Positions 43,801-48,136 of a DNA stretch of 54,904 bases are shown one piece after another (position 1 is the first letter of the stretch; each line of letters opens with the position of its first letter). The stretch comes from Mycolicibacterium porcinum (GTDB lineage Bacteria; Actinomycetota; Actinomycetes; Mycobacteriales; Mycobacteriaceae). Below the pieces are notes generated by a model, which made no database searches, was not told the origin of the DNA, and saw nothing but the letters and a program-made list of their open reading frames with translations. Where the stretch lies: NCBI GenBank assembly GCA_001942045.1, contig MSTD01000042.1, positions 1 to 54,904 on the forward strand, given 5' to 3'. The position numbers and the translations under genes are program-made.

Positions 43801-45009
43801 ACCGCGGTGGGCTACCTGGACTCCGACGGCAACCCGATGAGCCCACTCGACGGAGCGGCCGACCAACTCGTCGCGGCCGATGCCGTGGGGCATGTGCAGG
43901 GCCCCGGTTTCGACACCGACCCGGTACGGGCTCTCGGCCTTCCCGACCATGCCTCCGGGACGCTGTCGGAGGGCCAGGCGATCGCGGCGTTCAGCCAGGG
44001 CGAAGCGCGGATGCGCGACCTCAACGATCAGCTCGCCGAAGCCGGCGTCAACGCCGAGGAGCGCGCGCGCCGGCTCTCGGAACTGCGGAACTCGTTGCGC
44101 ACCTGGGCGTATGACCTGATGAGCAACCGGGAGGCGGCAGAGTTCCTGGCGCGCGCCACGGTCAACCCGACCTTCGAGGATCTCGTCGCCCGCAACACCG
44201 AACGTGGTCTGACCGGCGACGCGATCTTCGAGGCGATCATCGACAGCTCGACGCACAGTCGCCTCGCTCCGGGCAGCCTGACCGACATCGAAACCGGTGC
44301 GGTGTACTCGCAGTTCGAGCTCGGGCTACGAGCGCTCAACGAGCAGATGATCAGCGATGGCCTCAGCGCCGAAGACCGGGCCAGGCAGTTGTCCGCGTTG
44401 CGCAGTTCGTTGCGGTCCTGGACCCGGGAACTGATGGAGAACCGCGCGGCGGCGGACTGGATGGCGGCCAACGAGAGCAACCCGTCGTTCGAGGACCTCG
44501 TCGCCCGCTACGAACGCAAGGGGCTCACCGGCGAGGATGTGTACGACGCCATCATCGACGCCGCCACCCACAGTCACTACTCGGCCGGCACCCTGACGAA
44601 CGAGGAGACGCGCACCGTCTACACCAACTACGAGCTGCGGATGCGGGAACTGCGGGACCAGCTTCTGCGCGACGGTGTGAGCGTCGAGGAGCGCGCCAGG
44701 ATCATGTACGGCATGCGGGCGACCATCCGGTCGTGGACCCGGTCCCTGATGGCAGACCGGGCCGCGGCGGAATGGCTCAACGAGAACGAACAGAATCCGA
44801 CGTTCGAGGATCTCGTGGAGAGAAACCGGGCGAAAGGCCGCGTCGGCGATGAGATCTATGAGGCCATCATTGCCAGCTCCACACGCAGCCGTGGCAGTGT
44901 GAACGCAGATCTCGGCATCGATCCGGAGAATCCGCCCGATCTGCCGCCGATGAGAGGGCCCGACGACGGCGGTCCGCACGATCAGGATCAGGAAGGTGAC
45001 ACGACATGA
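28825..45009 (+). CDS. Giant 5394-aa multi-effector polymorphic toxin with CpnT-like N-terminus
   Basis: One uninterrupted 16.2-kb frame. Residues 1-310 are a WXG100-like/CpnT-type N-terminal domain (LQWVSYLAGGEWPQGSE) with hydrophobic stretches. Residues 310-640 are a disordered Asp/Pro/Gln/Ala linker. Papain-fold (Tox-PL) domains have catalytic residues C649/H726, C3016/H3091/D3106, C4044/H4120/D4135, C4472/H4549/D4564 and C4876/H4957/D4972. DUF1023 alpha/beta-hydrolase copies have nucleophile sites D1066 (dead), S1425, S1878, S2359, S2813, none in the truncated sixth (about 3172-3345), and S3870. A GDPD domain spans about 3349-3590. GNAT-like domains lie near 4193-4430 and 4626-4853. Three helical repeats span about 5049-5353. 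No clear ribosome site precedes ATG 28825; the start is supported by alignment with the 47190 paralogue. It is probably exported by the adjacent ESX system. The role in antagonism or virulence is inference. Confidence 0.88.
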   Translation: MDIQIPPELQWVSYLAGGEWPQGSETRTRRIGEHYQAAAEALQDLIPDLNRVRGETMSVLTGDTADAADRQFAMLFDGDYTVDKLAQGISGMGEGATNFSSEIEYSKLSIIVGLALAAAEISYSLAMAGPTYGASTAAIPVIETTTIAWIRALVMWAIRRLGEKMAELLTKTMMKRLLHETLQESVEELAQGLLQEGIVQGIQANNGHAAYRWDRFQQTAISSVVGGGAGGATAVPVAHGLGPARNRFTAATKGATTMFTAGVSGNVAGTLAVGGEFDTISILASSTSTSIGGLKGIGGGHPPQQNNQANPGGGPPGPAAPNVGLRGENPDGPLDTGQQDGENDGEKDTNRTSQNDSTGQSAAPAKSSPGRAGAGQTNNTTPQSDSKSAARNGQQDSAADKSTGQDSDESADQVDADPEIDTDTDTDTAAKHEPDDARDDAPAAVPDEQHSSQDEPAHTATLSPDQDVAGPAANVATTDVPHAAVAAEPVSVDTGQVDTGQTDVTQDVEDAQVAPEVVDVAQAPADPPQQTSVPDAPEQPAPAVGAPAHPSSTSPAPTSQTSVTTAPATTEQSAKPTAAKPDSKSESKAAETRQEAPAARPAGPESQVAGVPAARLQDTAQDTNQDVTPANAAPEVTETGGPPHGGQNCLLDAADDLSRHFRKPYHVSGEPTSTGMPARALYQAIGSRADFATYRQIEARLRGMAPGSAAVITSAWAGDGQRQGGHAYVAIFDGKDVYLLHRGERQGWPPSWGQHAVSTTAVGFLDSEGVPVDKLGLRPDDLDAAIEVGDVQGTPDQTPGEQWQGVTRQSDLADQALAKRGLKDGEELRNPLGLMESADARARANATWWAALSGNEQRALIDVHPQLISNAEGISPEARHEANTALLKKQVDQLKAWRDSGHRLTRAQSKTLARLERIQSSLAQARNQARDAGIDGPLLLAFDASEFGGHGRAVVSFGANPYQADAVSWHVPGQGMTIDRIGVTMGDALNHLQSVQQQNPTQTAAAIAWLGYDTPSGWSRWRAAGHQLAREGGAILYSDIRAFNAARDTLAVGGGHFNQNHIFAQDYGTTAVSYAGRDARLAHDIRAITFTDSPGTGPVRSAAEFGLDAGNVRAVSSARELPAGLSERTPVVEVNLGADPTTEAFGASTDTDAPAEPPEHTTVEPTTRTIANDALAQRDPAVSIDDVANPLGNADDAVSRAEANARWWSGLSEDQREALIKTYPRQIGNSEGIFPTDRDKANRLAIERARDFVQGKINRGEQPTKREFKLLRRMNNLHNALETMKSEAAAAGVDPPLVLAFDSPVFGGDGRAVVSFGADPYVADSVSWLVPGFATTIDKLEGNMRNALNHLQSTQQENPDLAAASIAWIGYDAPNDAAIPRVAAHGLARKGGQILYSDIRAFNAARNTLAGDGPRFKNNHIFAHSYGSTTASYAGKGRRLAEDISTVTLLGSPGAGPIRHARGFGIGAQNVFVASSSLDPVTGLGGRTPGQNGRFLGRGLGLDPAMKDFGAVRITAQFPDSMNDLNAVGTHRSYYQYMPGDADPRVRTESLANFGRIAAGHAERVHLEGYRQVVAGRTVDPAAGRPLRLDSDTDTEQAKELRRWNPRWHPGEVTRATNPVVADALRLRNPRVSIDGLTTPLGDEPRAAARARANAVWWSGLSPDHQQALLNEHPFQIGNAEGIPADVRNDANRRVLQNYLDRAAAVQALIDAGTKPDNTQLDFLLRVKKLESTLHRADEAARQAGVGEPLILAFDPPAFGGDGRVLVSFGVDPYVADSVSWYVPGLGAQVDKLDYIMHCALNILQSTQSENPSLSAASIAWLGYDAPNGSATLKVGSTGLAEAGGDILHADISAFNAARDAMADNGSHFKGNHVFGHSYGSTTTSFAGRGGRLADHIESVTLIGSPGAGPLSHARDFGISTDRVFVASSSRDFVTGLGGRTSDSHGRLGRGLGTDPAMDTFGAQRIRAEFPASMDRKDTTSTHNAYFDFQETDGPGTRQWLVTPSRAVPSESLANLGRIASGNLDGLQFEEHRTVAERPGRLFGTRSETVEPAATRSGSQRRHWWNPRWRAADIDVDPQQTVAEPDWSASEDSDQARRKEVLAAADRLLRHRIPPVAIDGIVNPLNRAGAARSRAEANARWWSSLEPDQRATLIDAYPARIGNAEGIPPSDRDAANRLAIRRFQNHVQSMIDRGVRPSDSQLKTLLRVNRLAAGLQQMGREAAEAGLDAPLVLAFDPPAFGGDGRAVVSFGADPYTADSVSWLVPGFATTIDKLEGNMRNALNHVQSTMRENPELAAASIAWIGYDAPNGSAAGRVVGPELARRGGDILYSDIRAFNASRNILAGDGSEFSNNHIFAHSYGSTTASYAGSDGRLKHDVTTVTLVGSPGTGPIKHASGFGLDPDHVFVASSSLDPVTAFGGRTPDEAGRIAGRGLGMDPAMEEFGAVRVAAQFSDAMNTPGTFGTHKSYFHHHANDGEGPPVRTESGANFGRIAAGRTNDLQREEPRRLVDGRTVEPATGRMLRLDGDIQVDQGERRRWNPRWRPGEAGPSDVQVAADEILHQRNSRMTAADLVHPLGTGPEAVALARQNAAWWAGLDADQRDVLVQAYPQEIGNAEGIPSAVRDQANREVLREHAREAAAVQAKIDAGQKTTPKEEAFLVRINRLETAMQRADDAAQAAGEGRPLLLALDMGAFGGDGRALVSFGADPYTADSVSWYVPGLGSQLDKLDYIMHCALNIQQSVHAENPSLSSASIAWLGYDAPNGSASARVAGTTLAQRGGEMLYTDVSTFTAVRDALAGDGSHFKGNHIFGHSYGSTTTSYAGVDGRLAPHVTTVTLVGSPGTGSLQHAGDFGLDEGRVFVVSSSRDFVTGLGGRTPDSMGRFGTGLGTDPAMDTFGARRVSGEFPASMDRKDTLTTHNAYFDFLETDGPGTRQWLVTPSHAIRTESLTNIGRIAAGNYDDVHTEPHRTVDGNHSRTIEPAAARPVMRLDDDPGVFHPTDTHQRNRIPRWTRGNDCAHVLAEEVQARTGRRIPLDGTPSRRGTPARAMFKAFGSRADFATYAQIERELLSRPSGTMAVLASRWSGGQPVGHAYMAVNVNGRVYLFDPHTRKYSGWPPHWGQDAVTQTAVGYLDKNGNPLHKGRWYNQFAASAIGRVQGLPDGLDHGDVDNRTAAERDAANRDALQHYRDRADHIRTKLDQFGPTTREERAFLERIDRLDLAVRKADADAARAGLDAPLVLALDTSAFGGGGHAVISFGADPFHASSVTWQTARGSIEQLGTVTARALDGLQGSPDSASIAWVGDTAALHQQLADFHASRHALGEPGPFTGNHVVTQADSRTPAERPTTQVVAHRGASHDFPEQTRAAYTEALRQGADALECDVRLTKDGELVLIHDKTVDRTSNGTGRVGDMTLAELQALDFDGHGILTLDEFIQLAQDAEQPVTLFIETKHPAQQGLKIEREVVAALERHGLTNPGPDQLVKAAVISFSPDALVRVRMAAPNVPTVLLGPSARYLAGIVGATAIGPSIETLRNNPELVGAAAARGLATYCWTVNNEADVQFARDLGVDWIATDHPGRTDTLVGDAPSQQHSVTGPDSPVETRERQTIQQKADDALARRIPPVRPDELRNPLGPAEEASVRAANNARWWSGLNPEQRSDLIAAYPQHIGNAEGIDAADRNRANRKVLQQLRDDADVARSKVDRGERLTRAERKLLRRMDKLDLAIRKADGDAVRAGLEPPMLLALDVSEFGGDGRAVLSYGADPYTAESVSWHVPGVASSVDSMLGFNATSALHHLRAVQQENPGLSAASIAWIGYDAPSGWSLVRAAGHGMARTGGDILYSDIRAFNAARDALAGDGSHFAGNHVFGYSYGSTTTGYAGRDGRFAGHVRTVSLVGSPGAGPIRHAGDFAIGAENVFAASSSRDVVTALGGRSSGSNGRIFGIGLGTDPAMDSFGAVRVAAEPAASMNRLLTGGTHHTYFLNTEATTNLGRVAAGRTEAVTVEQHRFELGRSRHAPVLRTVDPAGDRVGGRRFWNVLWRRPPNCAVTVTEELSSLFEGRKFGLDVRPSRRGVPARALFRAVGADARFATYDEVEATLLGDPSLRVAVLTSQWAGGRQGGHAYLAVKVDGEVRLYDPHTRKYSPWPPHWGQQAVTQTAVGYLQTNGKAVGPMTVDVPLRLDAADAVGNVQGPQTDPDFARRQAEYRAQDPATRLVDTRYAEPLGDVIDNASDRARVLQLAKDLSGWYGPYRIHFRAENLPGDVLLTGDIFHGDKKIGTTQRSFDRDGAGNLVAYHTGLVIDEKLPDGTPLRGKGFSKAVTYELERLYVRSGVDRIHLTTHDKGSFAFARRGYAWDPSPDQLQQSLDRVKQSARKLRETVSDEARDLLDQVVSQLDPSNPRLPEPIDLSNLATREEPDLGQRLLDGAAGKHSNGVHYVKYLDPASVAPAPTGVKGWLKNLFGRENAPSPALDNCAYGVAGELSRIYPGRFAVPIAPSRTGVPAWALFEAAQARSEFATHDDIEAELLGRPAGSSAIVVSRWASDGHQQEAHAYLAVTDGRRVQLYDPRTKQYSPWPPEWVDAVDRTAVGYLDENGEAIRPLHDVPLQLGMRAADAVGDVKGHPEPGQGDFASRQAEYRDQDRTTRRVDTRYADPVGEIVDSISSGALAQLGEDLSGLYGRYRVELEAYAFEQVGLALDGSIFEGDREVGVVAWSYERDDANNLVAHHEIHIYDKNFRGREFYKSLVAELAPYYAQAGVDRITSVTHGASAYAAADIGETWNLDPARLVESFENLKTSAELLRPSLSAESRAVLDEVIARLHPAHPRMPEPVDLAHLATRDEPELGRRLLEGTAAVLDGTGINYVHYLWNPRLGSSQNCASWVADAVSHRYGIQVQLAVEPTERGVPARALFEAVGSRADFATYDDIAEFLLREEVEPGKPGPAAVVVSSWAGGESHGGHAYLAVRDGDQIYLLDSFTGERLGWPPYWMADSVSHTAVGYLDSDGNPMSPLDGAADQLVAADAVGHVQGPGFDTDPVRALGLPDHASGTLSEGQAIAAFSQGEARMRDLNDQLAEAGVNAEERARRLSELRNSLRTWAYDLMSNREAAEFLARATVNPTFEDLVARNTERGLTGDAIFEAIIDSSTHSRLAPGSLTDIETGAVYSQFELGLRALNEQMISDGLSAEDRARQLSALRSSLRSWTRELMENRAAADWMAANESNPSFEDLVARYERKGLTGEDVYDAIIDAATHSHYSAGTLTNEETRTVYTNYELRMRELRDQLLRDGVSVEERARIMYGMRATIRSWTRSLMADRAAAEWLNENEQNPTFEDLVERNRAKGRVGDEIYEAIIASSTRSRGSVNADLGIDPENPPDLPPMRGPDDGGPHDQDQEGDTT
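30757..31140 (+). other. Papain-fold toxin domain 1 of the giant effector (degenerate)
   Basis: Cys649 (GQNCLLDA) and His726 (GGHAYVA) are present. The third position, Asp in the other four copies (LYDP, LFDP, LLDS), is His741 here (LLHRG). The first copy may therefore be inactive or altered. It sits right after the disordered linker. Confidence 0.7.
31312..32260 (+). other. DUF1023 hydrolase copy 1 of the giant effector (nucleophile lost)
   Basis: The fold-defining N-terminal helix block (NATWWAALSGNEQRALIDV) and GGHGRAVVSFGANPY are kept. The nucleophile elbow, HSYGST in the active copies, reads QDYGTT with Asp1066 in place of Ser. The late THxxY motif with the putative catalytic His is also missing. 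This copy looks catalytically dead. Confidence 0.65.
32389..35190 (+). repeat. Two-hydrolase repeat unit 1 (DUF1023 copies 2 and 3)
   Basis: Copy 2 (A type) has FATTIDKLEGNMRNALNH and nucleophile Ser1425; copy 3 (B type) has DKLDYIMHCALNI and nucleophile Ser1878. The same A-then-B order recurs 2.8 kb further on. Both copies keep HSYGST and the late THxxY motif. Confidence 0.8.
35191..37740 (+). repeat. Two-hydrolase repeat unit 2 (DUF1023 copies 4 and 5)
   Basis: Copy 4 (A type, Ser2359) and copy 5 (B type, Ser2813) repeat unit 1. Corresponding serines are 2802 and 2805 bases apart. About 45 bases around 35631-35676 are identical to the region near 32832 in unit 1, showing a fairly recent duplication or gene conversion. 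Confidence 0.8.
37861..38240 (+). other. Papain-fold toxin domain 2 of the giant effector
   Basis: Cys3016 (GNDCAHV), His3091 (VGHAYMA) and Asp3106 (LFDPHTRKYSGWPPHWG) form an apparently intact triad. Papain-fold toxins of this type include glutamine deamidases and proteases; which one this is cannot be told. It lies between hydrolase copies 5 and 6. Confidence 0.72.
38866..39570 (+). other. Glycerophosphodiester phosphodiesterase (GDPD) domain of the giant effector
   Basis: VVAHRGASHDFPEQTRAAY gives the catalytic His3353-Arg3354. ALECDVRLTKDGELVLIHD gives Glu3380, Asp3382 and His3395. ETKHP and YCWTVNNEADVQF complete the family's metal and barrel motifs. All catalytic residues are present. 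It replaces the second half of DUF1023 copy 6, starting right after GNHVV, where the nucleophile elbow should follow. Confidence 0.85.
40930..42110 (+). other. Papain-fold toxin 3 plus GNAT-like domain 1 of the giant effector
   Basis: The triad is Cys4044 (PPNCAVT), His4120 (GGHAYLA) and Asp4135 (LYDPHTRKYSPWPP). About 60 residues later a GNAT-like fold begins (DTRYAEPLGDVIDN). Its core is RGKGFSKAVTYELERLYVRS and RIHLTTHDKGSFAFARRGYAW, resembling the acetyl-CoA-binding loop and the C-terminal strand of acetyltransferases. The GNAT call is from pattern only. Confidence 0.6.
42226..43420 (+). other. Papain-fold toxin 4 plus GNAT-like domain 2 of the giant effector
   Basis: Repeats the layout of the preceding block: Cys4472, His4549 and Asp4564 (LYDPRTKQYSPWPP), then a GNAT-like domain (DTRYADPVGEIVDS, FRGREFYKSLVAELAPYYAQ). 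In the second GNAT copy the loop RGKGFSK reads RGREFYK, so cofactor binding may be weakened. The two blocks are clearly a tandem duplication at protein level. Confidence 0.6.
43430..43860 (+). other. Papain-fold toxin domain 5 of the giant effector
   Basis: Cys4876 (SQNCASWVAD), His4957 (GGHAYLA) and Asp4972 (YLLDSFTG) form an apparently intact triad. It is the last enzymatic domain before the C-terminal helical repeats. Confidence 0.7.
43960..44880 (+). repeat. Three tandem helical repeats at the C-terminus of the giant effector
   Basis: Three units of about 105-109 residues share the pattern RMRDLNDQL, LRNSLRTWAYDLMSNREAA, NPTFEDLVARN and GLTGDAIFEAIIDSSTHS. They start near residues 5049, 5158 and 5263. 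They are followed by GIDPENPPDLPP and an acidic tail. Similar C-termini occur in other actinobacterial WXG100-like toxins; the function is unknown. Confidence 0.75.
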
Positions 45010-45263
45010 GCAGCGAGCAGCCGACGCCGTTGCGGTACGACCAGACCGGGTTGAGCGGTCGGCGCGCGCACGTGCTCGTCGACGAACCCACCGACGAGAT
45101 CGACTGGCCGGCGAACCTGCCCGAGGGCATCAAAACCGTTGTCATCGTGGACGACACCCCGAACCCGCACCACACCCTGCGGGTGCATCCGGTCGACGAT
45201 CCCGACCGGGTCGCGCTCGTGGTGTTCGACCAGCTGGCGCTGTATGAGGACAGTGGGGAGTAG
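45006..45263 (+). CDS. Small acidic protein coupled to the giant effector (85 aa)
   Basis: The ATG overlaps the effector stop (ATGA), so translation is coupled. The product is small and acidic (IDWPANLPEGIKTVVIVDD, LVVFDQLALYEDSGE) with predicted beta strands, and no family is recognised. Position and coupling fit an immunity protein or an accessory for the effector. It cannot be told which toxin domain, if any, it would block. Confidence 0.6.
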   Translation: MSSEQPTPLRYDQTGLSGRRAHVLVDEPTDEIDWPANLPEGIKTVVIVDDTPNPHHTLRVHPVDDPDRVALVVFDQLALYEDSGE

Positions 45264-45265
45264 GC

Positions 45266-45502
45266 ATGGACCCACGCAGAATCGAGCTCAACCGCAGGCA
45301 CAGCCGGGAGATGAGTGCGTTGTTCGCGCAGTTCCACGAGGCTCATCCCGACATCGAGTCCGAGGTGGACGACGCCCAGATGACTCCGGAACAAGACGCC
45401 GAGTGGTCGGCATTCAGCGCGGACCTGTTGGCCAGACACCAGGCCGAACGCGCTGCACTCGCCGACGTGATCGAAGCCGAGCAGAAGAACACGGGAAGGT
45501 AG
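45266..45502 (+). CDS. Small helical acidic protein (78 aa)
   Basis: It starts 2 bases after the preceding stop. The product is almost entirely helical and charged (NRRHSREMSALFAQFHEAH, ARHQAERAALADVIEAEQK), a likely coiled coil. No family is recognised. It is part of the immunity/accessory cluster behind the giant effector by position only. Confidence 0.55.
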   Translation: MDPRRIELNRRHSREMSALFAQFHEAHPDIESEVDDAQMTPEQDAEWSAFSADLLARHQAERAALADVIEAEQKNTGR

Positions 45503-45507
45503 ACGCG

Positions 45508-47067
45508 ATGGAAGCCGCACAGGCGATCTCGTTGGTCGCAGACTGGATCAGGACCAGGGGCCTCGACTATCCGACCGAAGGGCTGGCAGCCGATCGCTTC
45601 GACAAGGGCTGGAGCGTGTACGCACCGGTCGAGGTCGACGACAGCGACCCGATGGCGTTCCTGGACATCCCGGTCGGCCGGTCGATCTTCCTGGTGGGCG
45701 ACTCCGGGCGCATCGAAGAGGTGTCGTCGTCGGTTCCGCCGCAGCAGGCCCGCGAGGCGTTCAGCGCTCAGGAACCCGCGGGCCGCCGCAATGATGGCGC
45801 GGCGCCCAACGGCACGGCCCGGTCGAACGGCGAAGCCTCCGACGAGGCCGCATTCATGGCCGAGTTCGAGAAGCAGTTCCGGCTGGCCGCCGCCGACGAC
45901 CCGGACGTGATCGCCGACTTCACGATCGTCGACGAGCCGCCGGCGCCGGTCGGCGACGCTGCTGCCGACGAGGACGCCGCGACAGCCGAAGAAGCGTCCC
46001 GCCTCATCGACGGGATCGTGCAGCAGCTGGCTCAACTCGGCCCGGAAGGCTGGGACGAGTTCTCCGCGGTGTTCGCCTTCACCGTCACCTCCCAGATCGC
46101 CCAGCTCCGGTTCTGGGCCCAGGACCGCACCGGACTGGTCCCGGTGCCGCAATCGATCGCCGACCTGGTGCGCGAGCAGCGGGAGGTATCGGCCCGGATG
46201 AGTGCCGGACCCTGGTGGCGGCTGCTGTTGAACGTCACCAATACCGGCCAGGCCACGGTCGACTACGACTACGGCGACGAGCCGTTCCCGGACGACCAGA
46301 TCGTGGCGGCCGAGCACTACCGCAATGATCTCGACACCTATCCGCGCAGCCAGGTGCCGGTGTGGCTGGCCGGCTACACCGCCGGGCCCGACGCGCAGGG
46401 ACGCGACGCCGCTCGGGCAGCCGAGGCGGCCCGGGCCGACGAGGCGGCAGGCCGCGTCGCCGTTGTCACCGACCAGATCCCGCCGCTGCCCGACCTGCTG
46501 GCGCGGTGGGCGGCGTTGTCGGCGGCCTACGTCGGAGTCGGGTCGGGCTGGGGCCCCCGTATCTATCCCGGGTACGCCTGGTTCGAGAGCGATGCCCGCA
46601 GCGGGTCGACGCTGTACCTGCTGCCCGGTGACCGTGCGGTGCTCTCCGGCGGCAAATGGAATTCCGAGTTGCTGGAGGCCGCGTACAACGGCGGTGGGCC
46701 GCTGCCCGATCTCTACGGCGGGGCCCCGGCGTGGGTCAACGACTCGGTGTTGAACACCCGAAACCGCAACGGGCTACTCAGCTTTTGCTTCTGGTGGGCG
46801 AACGGTCAGTGGTACCGGGGTGGGACCGACACGTCCGGCGAACTCGACGCGCCGACTCCTGCCATCTGGACACCGGACGCGACGGTCTCCGCCATGGTGA
46901 CTCAGACCGGAGAATCGACGACGCAAGCGTGCCAGGCTCTACTGGAGGTCACCACCGAGGGCACCGCCACGGTCGACGACGTGGCCGCAGTGTTCGACGA
47001 CCGCCCCGACGCGCAGGTGTACGCGGCGGCCAACCAGCTGAGCTTGGCCGGCCTGCTGGCCGAATAG
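45508..47067 (+). CDS. Putative multi-domain immunity protein (519 aa)
   Basis: ATG 45508 follows the previous stop by 5 bases with GGGAAGG upstream. Three parts are seen. Residues 1-90 resemble the YrhB/Imm35 immunity fold (AAQAISLVADWIRTRGLDYP, GWSVYAPVE, IFLVGDSGRIEEVSSS). An acidic linker follows. Residues 155-300 resemble YezG/DUF600-type immunity proteins (WWRLLLNVTNTGQATVDYDY, FPDDQIVAAEHYRNDLDTYP). The C-terminal about 200 residues (WGPRIYPGYAWFESDARSGS, GLLSFCFWWANGQWYRGGTD) are not recognised. A fused immunity protein would fit a multi-toxin cargo. The Imm35 and YezG calls are from sequence pattern and need profile searches. Confidence 0.6.
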   Translation: MEAAQAISLVADWIRTRGLDYPTEGLAADRFDKGWSVYAPVEVDDSDPMAFLDIPVGRSIFLVGDSGRIEEVSSSVPPQQAREAFSAQEPAGRRNDGAAPNGTARSNGEASDEAAFMAEFEKQFRLAAADDPDVIADFTIVDEPPAPVGDAAADEDAATAEEASRLIDGIVQQLAQLGPEGWDEFSAVFAFTVTSQIAQLRFWAQDRTGLVPVPQSIADLVREQREVSARMSAGPWWRLLLNVTNTGQATVDYDYGDEPFPDDQIVAAEHYRNDLDTYPRSQVPVWLAGYTAGPDAQGRDAARAAEAARADEAAGRVAVVTDQIPPLPDLLARWAALSAAYVGVGSGWGPRIYPGYAWFESDARSGSTLYLLPGDRAVLSGGKWNSELLEAAYNGGGPLPDLYGGAPAWVNDSVLNTRNRNGLLSFCFWWANGQWYRGGTDTSGELDAPTPAIWTPDATVSAMVTQTGESTTQACQALLEVTTEGTATVDDVAAVFDDRPDAQVYAAANQLSLAGLLAE

Positions 47068-47189
47068 ACATCGAGCTGGCGGGTAGCTGAACTCTCGGCG
47101 AACAAGGCCGTCAGAAATGGCGGTCTGCGGTAACGCGCAATAGCGTGAATTGCGATGCTGCATGGAAGTTTTCGTCGATGGGGGATCGC

Positions 47190-48134
47190 GTGACCCTGCA
47201 GATTCCCGGTCCGCTGCAATGGGTGTCGTATCTCGTCGGCTCGCAATGGCCGAAGGGCGACGAAGACGCCATGTACCGCATCGGCGGTGAATGGGGCGAT
47301 CGCGCCGAACAATTGAGAGATCTGATACCCGAACTGAACCGGATGCGCGCCAGCACGAGCGCAGTCCTGCAGGGTGTCACGGCCGGAGCCGCGGACAAGG
47401 AGTTCGCGAGGTTGTTCGACGGCGACGCCACGGTCGACAAACTCGCCGATGCGATGGCGGCGCTCGGTGAGCTCGCCGAGAGTACCGGCAAGAACATCGA
47501 ATACACCAAGTTGCAGATCCTGACCTCCCTGGCGATCGCGGCCTTCGAGATCTCGTGGGCACTGGCGCAGACCTCGGTGACCTTCGGCGCTTCGGCGGCC
47601 GAGATCCCGCTGATCGAGGCTTCGACCTCCGCCGCGATCCAGCGGATGGTGTCGGTGGCGCTCAAAGACCTCATGACCGACCTGGGCAAGGCGATGACGA
47701 AGACGACCGTGCATCGGATCATCAAGAAGTCCGGCGTAGAGGCGGCCGAGGCGCTCGGGCAGGAACTGTTCATCCAGAACATCCAGCAGTCCAAGGGACA
47801 TCAGAACGGGTACGACTGGAACCGGCTGGGAACGGTCGCACTGGCCAACTCCGTCGGTGGTGCCACCCAGGGCACGGTCAGCATCTATGGCCAGCGGCTG
47901 GTGGGCAATTCGGCGGTCAAGGGTGCGGCCGTCGGATACGTCGCCGGCATGTCCAAGAAGGTGACCGGAGCGCTGGCCACCGGCAGCGAGATCGACCCGG
48001 TTTCCGTCCTCGGATCGGTTCCCACGGCCGTCACCGGCGGGGTCAGGGGGCGAGCTGCGGCACACAGCAACAAGGCGTCGACGGCTGACGGCGGCGGCGC
48101 CGCAGCGGCGAGCAGCGGGGGAGACGGGGACTAG
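47190..48134 (+). CDS. Stand-alone CpnT-like N-terminal (WXG100-like) domain protein
   Basis: 314 aa and clearly paralogous to residues 1-310 of the giant effector: LQIPGPLQWVSYLVGSQWPK against IQIPPELQWVSYLAGGEWPQ, LFDGDATVDKLADAM against LFDGDYTVDKLAQGI, and the QGIQAN/QNIQQS region before the Gly-rich end. It stops where the effector's linker would begin, so no toxin is attached. GTG 47190 aligns with the effector's start and has GGGGGAT upstream; ATG 47178 is in frame. It heads a second module with its own YbaB-like and WXG100-like genes. Confidence 0.8.
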   Translation: MTLQIPGPLQWVSYLVGSQWPKGDEDAMYRIGGEWGDRAEQLRDLIPELNRMRASTSAVLQGVTAGAADKEFARLFDGDATVDKLADAMAALGELAESTGKNIEYTKLQILTSLAIAAFEISWALAQTSVTFGASAAEIPLIEASTSAAIQRMVSVALKDLMTDLGKAMTKTTVHRIIKKSGVEAAEALGQELFIQNIQQSKGHQNGYDWNRLGTVALANSVGGATQGTVSIYGQRLVGNSAVKGAAVGYVAGMSKKVTGALATGSEIDPVSVLGSVPTAVTGGVRGRAAAHSNKASTADGGGAAAASSGGDGD

Positions 48135-48136
48135 AC

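Noticed and set aside
28825..45009. Giant gene as a polyketide or non-ribosomal peptide synthase
   Set aside because: No carrier-protein, ketosynthase or adenylation motifs; the repeated domains are DUF1023 hydrolases and papain-fold toxins.
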